64,000 nucleotides of DNA from Marsupella aquatica (taxonomy: Eukaryota > Marchantiophyta): the NCBI GenBank assembly GCA_973895155.1, contig OZ316891.1:26970001-27034000 (forward strand). The letters are read 5' to 3'. Every line of letters starts with the position of its first letter. Position 1 is the first letter of the stretch. The notes below the pieces were generated by a model. It saw only the letters and a program-made list of their open reading frames with translations, was not told where the DNA came from and did no database searches. Shown here piece by piece: positions 48,237 through 56,913 of this stretch. A program made the position numbers and the translations under genes.

Positions 48237-49712
48237 GTAGCCATAGATCCAAAGGATGCTAAGATTGTTCAATTGGAGCAACAGCTAGCTGCCATGGCTA
48301 GTTCCCAGGCGAGACCTACTTTGGGTGATGAGACATCTACATCCTATGGACTTTCCACATCCCATGGTTGTTCCATAGCTTATGGAGCTGATGGAGACCT
48401 TGCCACCATGGGATTCATGTGTGGCACTGCACACATTGATGCATCAGCAACTTTGACACGGGAAGCAACAAAAGCTCTTGAACCTAGAGGGGCTGTTGTG
48501 GAGTTGGATCCTCAGAGAGGGGATGCTCGTTGTCAGACAAAGCTTCTCGAGTCTTTCATAGTGTCAGAGATAGTGCAAACTACCTCTATGAACCCGGTTT
48601 GGAAAAACCCTAGTGGGGGTAAGTTGGCAAAATCAGGTAGTGATGCAGTAGGGATGACAGGTACCCTGTTGGGGGCGGCTACTGCCATAGTGCGCACCCC
48701 ATTATTTTGAGCAACAAACATGCTGAACTTGGGAGTTGGTCCTCCATGAGTGTTCAGATTGGCAGCTACACTCTGTGAGGACACTCCAGTTGTTGCTTCC
48801 TATGCAGAAGCAGTTTGCAGTGTTGAAGCAATGAAGACCATGCTACCTACTGCTACTAGTGAGACATGGCATGCAGCATCAGCAAGGTTGGTGGATTTAC
48901 CAACACGTCCTGCATTTGAGAGGACGTGTCATTGGATAATCGGAGTGGTATGTTCTGATTAGTTGGGGCCTTTTGGAACAGTATATCAGCCAGAGAGAGT
49001 GTTGGTGGATACTGGTGCTCAACCCTTGATGTTGGGTAAGTCTGCCATATATACATGGATTGGGATTGCGTCCAGAGGATTTGGAGGATTGTCCCTTTCC
49101 CATTCAGACTTCATTTGGGGGACCTACACCTACACATCATACCACCAGGAGACCACTTGATTTGAGGATTTAGGAAGGTCATGCAACACATAGCTCACAG
49201 ATACAGGCGCGAGCTATTTTGACTAAGGCAGAGTCATATGATGTATTGGTGGGATGTACAATGCTCTACCCCATGGGATTTATTCTTGATTTTTGGGATG
49301 AATCAGTGTCATATAGACTTGATTGACAATCAAGATGCTCAATTGAGCAAGTTGCCAGTGCAATTTAGTGGACCTGTGGGAGGCCCTAATTCACACTATT
49401 GTCTTTGGCCGCATTCAGTGGTGTGATTACTGGACCTGATGATTTGATTGAAGATAATGCACATGCAACAGATGTTCCACCATTGGAGGAGTCACATGAG
49501 GAGCAGATCATGCAAGATTACCTGTTGGCAGTGTGGCGCCACCAGTGTGGGGCACTAGACAGGCCTTGCTACAGGCAACGACACGATTGGTACATGATGC
49601 ATGGCGTCATGCTTTTACACCATAGTCAAGAGTAGAGCAGTGTCTTGCAGATGGACCAGTGACTCTTTCACCATTGGATACCACTCCTATTGCTTGGCAG
49701 TATCCACCGGAG
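48237..49712 (+). pseudogene. Gypsy C linker and aspartic protease
   Basis: After a frameshift near 48,235 the frame continues IDPKDAKIVQLEQQLAAMAS, a frequent phrase between gag and protease. The protease active site is VLVDTGAQPLMLGKS, with the DTG codons at 49,008-49,016. Further on, AILTKAESYDVLVG and MLYPMGFILDFW look like the rest of the protease fold. Later, VWRHQCGALDRPCYRQRHDW leads to the methyltransferase. There are several stops and frame changes (for example after 48,710 and 49,160). The domain would cleave the polyprotein. Confidence 0.7.
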
Positions 49713-50660
49713 GGTATTGGCTTGTTGGATCTATTTGGTGTGATTAGCACTGGATTGGCTAGACATCACTTCTTGGCGGGGCCGTCAAGATGACCAGATG
49801 TCCGTACGGTACGGACACCAAATTTTGTCAAATTTTTTCTCAATTTTTATGGACACTGATGATCCTCGCTACCCCTTATCAGCATGCACTACCTGTTGAT
49901 ATTTCATTGCTAGGGGCGGATCATTTGCATCATTTTGGCCCCATTAATTTGGTGATTGCTGGTTGGCCATGTCAGAGCCAATCTAGAGCTGGCATTGGTC
50001 ATGGACTTCATGATCCACGCTCTGCATTGTTTTGGGAGATGTTATGGGTGCTATGTCATCTCCAGCTACATTAGACATAATCTCCAACATACATTTTGGA
50101 GAATGTGCCATTGTTAGTTGATGATCATTGTTGGATTGTTGCTAGTGTTCACCAAGTGAGGTCTTGGATTGGACCTGTTGTGTTATTGGATGTTGCATGT
50201 GTGGGTTCTCGTGCACATCATCCACGCTTGTGGTGGACTAATTTGATCCCATGTGAGGTGCTAAAGTGCGCATTTGACAACATTCCACGCTCAATAGCCT
50301 TAGTGGAGGATGATATTTTGGACCCAGGACGTCGTGCACAGGGTGTGACCCAACCTGACAGACCTCCATTGGCAATGGTCAATGTCGTTGGGCGTCCATG
50401 TTGTGGATTACCCACTCTTTTAAGTCACTCTGCTTCATATGCATTCAAAGCAGGTGGCTCTGGACTTGTGTGGGACACAGCTCTCTAGCAGTTAGTGGAA
50501 CCTACTGTTGATGAGAGGGAGCGTGCTATGGGATTTTTGACAGGCACCACTGCAATTGCCTTGGTGTCAGAGAGTTCACGTGGCTAGGTCCTTGGTCAAG
50601 CAATGGATTTGAATTGCTTGACTTGGATTATCAGCTTGGGAGTAGCTGAATAGTTGCGGA
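49713..50660 (+). pseudogene. C5-cytosine DNA methyltransferase domain inside gypsy C
   Basis: Motifs of C5-DNA methyltransferases occur in the canonical order. Motif I is GLLDLFGVISTGLA (from 49,719, SAM binding). Motif IV is LVIAGWPCQSQSRAG with the catalytic PCQ at 49,967-49,975, followed by DPRSALFWEML. Motif VI is ILENVPLL, with ENVP at 50,099-50,110. A motif VIII-like HHPRLWWTNLIP comes next, then a GLPTLLSHSASYAF segment, VDERERAMGFLTGTT (motif IX-like) and VLGQAMDLN (motif X). PCQ with ENVP and LFWEML is closest in style to DNMT3/DRM-like enzymes. One frameshift lies between motifs I and IV, and stops are at 50,072, 50,078, 50,486, 50,585 and 50,651. It lies between protease and RT of one element, so it is read as a captured domain of the polyprotein and not a host gene. 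A function such as altering silencing is inference. Confidence 0.88.
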
Positions 50661-50848
50661 TGCGCTCTGCTGGTGTTACTAATCGTCCATTAGTGAACTT
50701 GCGGTCCATTAAGACAGTGTTGACCACAACTGGGGGCAAGCAAATAGTCCATGGACCTATGGCAGGATTGGCCAAGGCTGGACAGATTGTTGAGCAGGAA
50801 AGGACTGCTCAATCTATTGCCAAATAGCAATCATCGGCTATCTCTTCT
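50661..50848 (+). pseudogene. Gypsy C linker between methyltransferase and RT
   Basis: Continues the methyltransferase frame: NRPLVNLRSIKTVLTTTGG and AGLAKAGQIVEQERTAQSIA, with a TAG at 50,825. It ends in the copy of the target duplication (50,832-50,848) next to the LINE D tail. The reading resumes at 63,497 on the other side of LINE D. Confidence 0.65.
50832..50848 (+). repeat. Target-site duplication of LINE D, left copy
   Basis: CATCGGCTATCTCTTCT, identical over 17 bp to 63,480-63,496. The left copy is followed by the T-rich LINE tail and the right copy by gypsy RT. A long duplication next to an A-rich tail is expected for target-primed LINE insertion. Confidence 0.9.
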
Positions 50849-51155
50849 TTTTTAATTTTTAATTTTTTAATTTTTCATTTATTCCGCTTGAACCCCACGG
50901 AGAGGGAATCAGCAGGCCCACATGCAAAAGAGGCCCTTAGAGGCAAAAGAGAACAAGGCAGACCGGTCAAAAGTCTATTTGAGCAAATGAAAGTTCCCTA
51001 CCAACAGTGCATCTTGGTGCCTTATCTACAGTCAAAATAGGTGAAAACTTTGAGGTTTAAAGAGTTTACTAGATCTCTTCACTATTCACTGTCCAGTCCG
51101 TAGGTCTATTTCAACTTCTAACAGTCACTACTCGTCTTACTTGCTCCCTTAAAAG
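50849..51155 (-). other. LINE D 3' UTR and A-rich tail
   Basis: In element orientation the end reads GCGGAATAAATG and then A/T-rich tail units (TTAAAAA-like). ATTCCGCTTGAACCCCACGG on the plus strand matches the LINE B end at 40,605. The boundary with segment F is somewhere near 51,130-51,170. Confidence 0.7.
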
Positions 51156-51158
51156 TAG

Positions 51159-51884
51159 GAAGTGCTGACAGGGTTGAAGAAGCATGTGTCATTCTTTGAG
51201 TTTATTCTAAAGCGAACAAAACAGGAAGAACCAAAGCGACATTGGACAACTCTCATCAATTATTGGAATGACATTGTAGATACTCTACAGGGTGAGCAGG
51301 TGCAATATGAACCTGAAGGTGCACACAACTTGGAATACGGGTTTTGGCCTTTATCAATATGGAGAGAGCACGTTCCACCAGAATATCAAAATGTGGCATG
51401 TGAGTTGGAGGCAACAGTGGATTATGTGGGACCAGCAAAAGATAAACCTCCTGAGAGTTTTAACCCTAGGGTTGATGTTGTGAAGGGCTGTTATGTGTTG
51501 GTACGGCCGGACGACTCAAACCTGGATGATTATCCCATCCATATGGGGTTAGTTGTTATAGATGTGGTAGAAGGACCAGTGAATGAACAAAACCTTCTTA
51601 CTCATGTATGTGGCGTTGAGTGGTTTAGACCATTTATGGCAAAGAAGCAACATGGTCAATCAGACTGGCAGCCAAGAGAGCGGTGGGCAGATTCTTGGGA
51701 TAAGAAATGGGAACGTGATCCAACTCCAATATACAAGGAAGCTGAGACAATAGATGTTTCCTCTGCCTTGTGGTGTTTCAAAGCACGCAAAGGACCAGTG
51801 ACAGGGCTGGTAGGAATTCCAAAGAATGTTGCTGCCAAGGCAAGAGACTATCTCTTGACATGCATAGCAAGTGACAAATCCTAG
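51159..51884 (+). CDS. Unrecognised 240-codon open frame in segment F
   Basis: Plus-strand frame, opposite to LINE D. It opens after a stop at 51,156 and has no ATG in its first half (first in-frame Met within IHMGLVVIDVV), so it is probably the last exon of a spliced gene. Candidate 3' splice sites are AAAAGTAG at 51,158 and GCTGACAG at 51,171. It contains HWTTLINYWNDIVDTLQ, GFWPLSIWREHVPPEY, VVKGCYVLVRPDDSN, VEWFRPF, DSWDKKWERDPTP and ALWCFKARKGPVTGLVGIPK, and ends LTCIASDKS at 51,884. The run 'receives value, VEWF, SALW.F' resembles small modules in some transposon-derived proteins, but I do not recognise a family. A possible poly(A) signal TTAATAAATAATAA is near 52,113. It is free of stops over 240 codons, unlike its surroundings. 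Confidence 0.5.
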   Translation, partial: EVLTGLKKHVSFFEFILKRTKQEEPKRHWTTLINYWNDIVDTLQGEQVQYEPEGAHNLEYGFWPLSIWREHVPPEYQNVACELEATVDYVGPAKDKPPESFNPRVDVVKGCYVLVRPDDSNLDDYPIHMGLVVIDVVEGPVNEQNLLTHVCGVEWFRPFMAKKQHGQSDWQPRERWADSWDKKWERDPTPIYKEAETIDVSSALWCFKARKGPVTGLVGIPKNVAAKARDYLLTCIASDKS

Positions 51885-51980
51885 ACAATAATGAAGCATG
51901 TAGTTTAGCATACAGTTTAAAAGGCAACTCAGAATAGTAGTAGCCAGAGAACTCAAGTTTAGACAAGTCTTATCGTCTAA

Positions 51981-52516
51981 GTTAGTTAGTTGGTTAGTTT
52001 ATTTAAGATATAATATTAGTTAGTGGGGCCTTAGTTTGGTGATATTAAGGCATGATATTATTGACATTCAAATGAATGTCCAGTAGACATTGTAATATAC
52101 AACAATCCTATTAATAAATAATAATTATAGTTACACCTTCAAGTGAACTCAACTTTCAATGATTTCTGATTTTATATGGTTCCATGCCTGATTGAGTCAA
52201 AGCAATAGAAACTAACTAATTAAAGGGTGATACTATGATTGTAGGTCACGCACCCTGGTGCGTGTCAATCTTTTTTTGTATTCAACCCTATAGTAATTAA
52301 ATAGACAAGTTAGTTAGTTAGTTGGTTAGTTTATTTAAGATATAATATTAGTTAGACAGTGGGGCCTTAGTTTGGTGATATTAAGGCATGATATTATTGA
52401 CATTCAAATGAATGTCCACTTAAGTAGACATTGTAATATACAACAATCCTATTAATTGTTGTAAAGGGTGGTCAATCTTTTTTGTATTCAACCCTATAGT
52501 AATTAAATAGACAATT
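51981..52516. repeat. Direct duplication downstream of the segment F frame
   Basis: A 138-150 bp unit (GTTAGTTGGTTAGTTTATTT ... CAACAATCCTATTAAT) occurs at about 51,981-52,118 and 52,309-52,456. It is nearly identical apart from small insertions. A second unit, GTCAATC...TTGTATTCAACCCTATAGTA...GACAA, occurs at 52,264-52,308 and 52,471-52,514. The arrangement is x, y, x', y', as after a tandem duplication with small indels. Confidence 0.75.
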
Positions 52517-52854
52517 GAAACAATGAATGACAGTTTAATTAAGGATTTGTGCATGGATCAAGAGGTACTTGATGTCATTTAGTGATGCATTGTTATAAAG
52601 ATGTAGTTATAAAGATCTTGCAACAAAACATTTGAAGTTTTTGACTATCCCACCAAATGTTGAAGAGGTTGATCATTCATTAACTTATAATATTTAGATA
52701 AAATTGGAATTAATCTAATACTTCAGTATTCCTTAAATTGGGGTTTTACGTTCTGTTTCTATATGCTTCAATGCTACAGTTAATCGTTTTTGTTTCTTGT
52801 CAGAGAGGGAAGTAGTCCCTACCAGCACAACCGTGATGTGATCCATGCTCTCTA

Positions 52855-53004
52855 AAATTACTTGCATCGGATCAAGAAGACCTTAGCTTTTGTTGAGAGG
52901 TCTGAAGACCACATCCCCTTCCACATTGAGCTCCATTCAGTCTCATTAAGTGTCACACTCCAAATGCGATTCAGCCTTTCCCAATCATAACCTTTAGATC
53001 GTAG
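52855..53004 (-). pseudogene. LINE D ORF2 continuation (zf-RVT start)
   Basis: Minus-strand reading SKGYDWERLNRIWSVTL and WKGMWSSDLSTKAKVFL aligns with LKGTNSAQLNRIW and VWASDLSTRAKVFLG of LINE B. It continues the ORF2 frame that stops at EMLR at 56,914, once element E and one copy of its 5-bp duplication are removed. Homology ends at about 52,855, so the C-terminal zinc-finger part is lost at the segment F junction. Confidence 0.8.
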
Positions 53005-53362
53005 TGTGACGCCGCTGGTATTGAGTAATTCGGTCTAACCGCACTTAGCACGCGCGTTAGGGGTATCTTAGGCTGTTATTATTAGCATAACGACAATACT
53101 TAGGTAGCCATTATAAGTAGGAAATCCTTAGTCAATAAAGGGAATCCATGTTTGGGCTGCCAGCAGGTCGCCATTCGCATGCCCGGGTTGTGAGCGTGTA
53201 ATGGGTCCTTTTTCCCCCTCCCTCGGGTCTGTATAACGAACTCTGGGGGCGGCCACTCACACGAGCTGACCCGGACTGGAGAAGGGGCCGGTACACTGTG
53301 AGCATGAAAGGCTCGACCTATAAGTGACGAGGAGGCGTCGGGCGATCGACGAACTCTCAGGG

Positions 53363-53370
53363 TATAAAAG
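53363..53370 (+). promoter_or_regulatory. TATA-like box of element E
   Basis: TATAAAAG lies in a GC-rich context about 106 bp upstream of the ATG at 53,469. A start site about 30 bp downstream would give a short leader before the first frame of the E gene. Placement is plausible, not proven. Confidence 0.45.
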
Positions 53371-53468
53371 GGGGCCGATCCTTTGCAGTGCACCAAGCTC
53401 TCCAGTCCACGCGCCAGCTTCGATCCCAACTCTCTCGCTTTTCCTTAGTCACCTGCTATCTCCTCTGA

Positions 53469-56017
53469 ATGTTGCACACGATCCTTTCCAGTTCGGCCAT
53501 ACAATTCTGGACTCAGTTCCTGTCTATTGGAGGACACTTGGCCGACTCATTGAAACATGCCAACCCACGCCGTTCTGAGATCGAATGCGAATACGAGAGA
53601 GCCATCCGCCTAGCAGACCGCCACCACTATCTCCTTAACTTTGAGTACCCGTCCCAGAGCAAGCTTTACCGACCCGAGGAGGTATCAGGGTACTTTTTTG
53701 ACGGAAGCAAATACATCGGCTTCTGGGAGGCACTGCTTCGCCTTTCGGACGAGGTCTTCAATATTCCGGGCACGATCGACTTACAGAGGCACCACTTTGA
53801 CCACATCAATGGCGAGTTCAACACTACCCGGTCGATAGGACCATCTCCACTTGCGTCGAAGAACCTCCACCGGCACTTGCAAAACTTCATGGCAACTCTA
53901 CCATCAACGACCAGTGCCGGCCAACCCGTACCCGCACCTACACCTCCTCGGCCTCAGCCAAGCCGGTCCCCGCCACCGGTTCCACCACCTCTCCGAGTAC
54001 GATCCATGGTGAATGCGGTACATATCAGCTCCAAAGACGAGGAGACTCACCCTCCTCTGAATCAATGACCACGGGGTACGAACAACCCCACACCACCCCA
54101 GCAAGCCCGAGGGGACAACACGGTAACGCTAGCGGCCCCAACACCAATACTCACGGCAATCGTGCTACCACCACCTGACCGAGAAGATGGAGAGATGTCC
54201 CCTTCTTCTAGTCACCCCGGGAATCAGTCTCGAGGTAGGGAGCCCGTAGCCGTATCCGGGTTGCCTTTGGCCACGGTTGCGGTAGCCAAGTTGACCATGC
54301 ATCGCATGGGGGACAACGTTCACAAGAACATCCTCCACCCCAAGCATGCATGCTATCTGAAGACCCAGGGGTTTGAGCACCTCGCCTCCCTCCCTTGGAA
54401 CGGGAGCAGGTATTACGGGCAGGATATGATGGAGTTCATTCAGAACTTCGACGAGGCCCGTCAACAAACCCAAGCACACGGGAGAGTGATGTGTCTCGAT
54501 GAGGCACGTCTGAAGATGATTTTTGGCTTACCCGAGGGGATAAACTAGGTAGAGTCGCGGGCTCCCGGGGGCAAGGGAGCTAAATACCAGTCATCTAGCT
54601 TCCCGACCGAAGGGGTAGTGGACAATGGGTTCTTAATGAGGACGTGCCTCATCCTGGAGGTAGCAGAACGCCTAGAGTTCCAGCGGTATGCCCTCCACAT
54701 GATGGAACCTAGAGGAGAAATATCGGCCGCTCAGGTCATCCAGGTGGAGAACTATCGGCCCAGGAAGTGGGCGTCCTTCTTTTTCAAGAAGTTCCACGAG
54801 GAGATGGAGCGGAGAAGGAAGACTTTGTACCTTGGTGGGAGGGCGTACTTTGCTAGCCACGTCAAAATCATCCTCGAGTGGTACGCTCATTTCGACCGCC
54901 AAAGCCTCCCGCGGCTCAATGAGCCCAAGCTAACCCTGCCAAAATGGGTGTTCCCAGCCCAAGTAAGGCGACGGCAGCCCAAGGCCCAAAGTCTGCAACT
55001 GCAAGTCCTGCTACCCCGGCCTCGCCGCTGCCGCCCAGCCAGGCATACCCATTGACGTCATCGCGACCTTAGACGCGATCAATCGGGACAATGTCGTGGA
55101 AGCCGGGCCGGATGAAGCCATACCCGAAGCAGATACCACGGTGGCTAGGGAGATTCCACCACCCCCCCATGGTGGCATAGGAGAACCACCCACCTCTAGT
55201 GGAACCAGCCCCTTCGACCGACTTACCTCAAGGGTTGGATATGTCCACTCCTACTCCCGCACGGGTTGAAGTCTGCCCGTGCCCGAATTGGGAGGGACAC
55301 AGTCTAGACCATCCGAAACTCTTTGCGTCGGGCACATTTCTGAACGGGTTGTTGGGAGATTTCTCGCAACAGATCTCTCGAGACACCGGGGAATACATGG
55401 CCCGGAGGGTGGCCTACTTCTTCAACCAGAAGTTGGTTGCGGCAGTAAGGGCAGGACATGCGCAGGCAGAGACCGCGCAGAGAATAGAGCAATATCGGGT
55501 TGAGTCTGCCTACCTGAAGGACAAAGTGGCAACCCTAGAGGCTGAACTCCAGCAACTACGGCCTCAGGTAATGGCCACAAAGGACCAGGTCACCGAAGCT
55601 AGAGCCCAAGCAGCGTTGGCAGTACAGGCCGGGCTCAAAAAGGATGCCGAGATTGCGCGGCTCCAAACCAAGATTGACGGTTTGCAGGGGCAAGCCGTCA
55701 GTTGGCAAAAGGATCTGGAGGAAGCTGACTGCAGGTCTCAGCGGGACACAGCTAAGATTGACGCTCTAAAGGCAGAGGTGGCACGGCTTCAAGGAGAAGC
55801 CACGAAACAGGCCTAGTTGGTGGACAAGCTGACGAGCGACACCCAGCAACTGGAGGAAGCATGCCAGGAGGCCGCGGAAGAGGCAGACGCGGCAAAGCGG
55901 GAAAACGAATCTCTGCTGGACCAGGGCCAGCTACTCAAGCAGGACGCCGACAGGCTCAGAAGGCAGCGGGATAGCCGTTCCCACTCAGGCGGCTCTGGCA
56001 AGCGTGCCAGGCATTAG
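53469..56017 (+). pseudogene. Element E protein: mobile-domain-like N-terminus, Pro-rich linkers, coiled-coil C-terminus
   Basis: ATG 53,469 opens one frame to about 55,055 with only two in-frame stops, TGA 54,066 and TAG 54,546. Frame changes near 55,000-55,200 lead to 55,199-56,017, broken by one TAG at 55,814. Parts in order: LSSSAIQFWTQFLSIGGHLA and YPSQSKLYRPEEVSGYFFDG; a Pro-rich segment with PAPTPPRPQPSRSPPPVPPP; a second globular part with YYGQDMMEFIQNFDEA, LDEARLKMIFGLPEG and NYRPRKWASFFFKKFHEEME; another Pro/Ala-rich linker; and a long heptad-type coiled coil (KDKVATLEAELQQL, AEIARLQTKIDGLQ, KAEVARLQGEA) with a basic end GKRARH. The layout resembles plant proteins annotated as putative gypsy-type transposon or plant mobile-domain proteins. 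Family and function are uncertain. Confidence 0.65.
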
Positions 56018-56908
56018 CGGCGGAGTAGGATTAGAGTAGAGTTAGGAATAGCTTAATTAGGCTATAGGGACAAGCAACTGCCCTAAGTAGCACAGCACTA
56101 CCATGCTGTACAACCTGCATAGATTAGGATCTTCTAATAAGACAAGTCGTTTTCCGGCCTGACAGCCAACTTAGTTAGGACCTTAGCTAGCGAATCTTCG
56201 GGCGCAAGGGCACTCCGTTCCTCGGCCCTTAGTATTTAGTGCACCCCTCGGTAGAGGCAGGGGGTTTTTAGTCTCAGTGTTGGACATCCGCAATATGTGC
56301 GGGGAGTCCCGACCTCTAGGAGTGAAAGAGTACCGAGGGGAGGGTATGGGACTAAGCTTGTTGGGCGAGCGCGGAGCCGGGCTCCGTTGTAGTGTACACC
56401 CTTGGCTTTGGACCTGTTCATTCCCGAGCTTTCGGGTCCACTAAGTGTATGCATATGTCTCCTATGTAGTAAAATCCTTCCCCATTATTTCCTTCGTGTA
56501 AATCGAGATTGTATGCTTGCGCGTGTATGTATGTGTGAATCTTGTGTATAGGTGCCAACGCTCGGCCGAACGCACTACCCAAGTCGGGCACGGGGTGCAG
56601 CTTGCGGGTAGTGGTTGCGAGCCTGGGTTGAGTACCCATATCATCGAATCCGGATCGAAGGCAGACAACACGAAGGCTTAGAAGCCCGTAAGCCGGGGTC
56701 GATCCTGTTATCGATTAAGGTACGTTTCGGCGGTGGAACACAAACCATACCTAGGAGGTGTCCGTATATAACCATAGGCGCACTTAGCGCTAGTTTACGT
56801 GAGTTAGGTGCATTTCGAGCATCCCTCCCTGCCCAAACACTCATTTTGACGAAGGATGTGCCTGTCTAAGCCGAAGCCCAGGTTAAGGCCTAGGCTGACG
56901 ACGTGACA
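56018..56908 (+). other. Non-coding 3' part of element E
   Basis: About 890 bp with no convincing frame, GC-rich, ending CGACGTGACA. It contains a phrase TTCGGGCGCAAGGGCACTCC (about 56,196) that also appears, slightly changed, at about 28,813. Confidence 0.5.
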
Positions 56909-56913
56909 CGCAG

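Larger units (their letters stand above)
53005..56908 (+). mobile_element. Element E: 3.9 kb TG...CA element with a non-gag/pol gene
   Basis: Inserted in LINE D ORF2. Flanking 5-mers are CGTAG (53,000-53,004) and CGCAG (56,909-56,913), and excising the element plus one 5-mer restores LINE homology without a gap (EML R SKG). Ends are TGTGACGCCG at the left and CGACGTGACA at the right, an imperfect 10-bp inverted repeat of the TG...CA type used by LTR elements. No direct LTR pair, gag, protease, RT or integrase was seen. It contains a TATA-like box and one long degraded reading frame. It may be a solo giant LTR with an internal gene, or a non-autonomous transposon. Confidence 0.75.

Noticed and set aside
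49713-50660. Methyltransferase region as a stand-alone host DNA methyltransferase gene
   Set aside because: It is directly between gypsy protease and gypsy RT sequence, shares the frame with flanking linker sequence, has no introns or ATG of its own, and no separate boundaries were found.
53324-53578. 84-codon frame overlapping the start of the element E gene
   Set aside because: Covers the TATA-like box and leader and is in a different frame from the long E reading frame; shows no motif.
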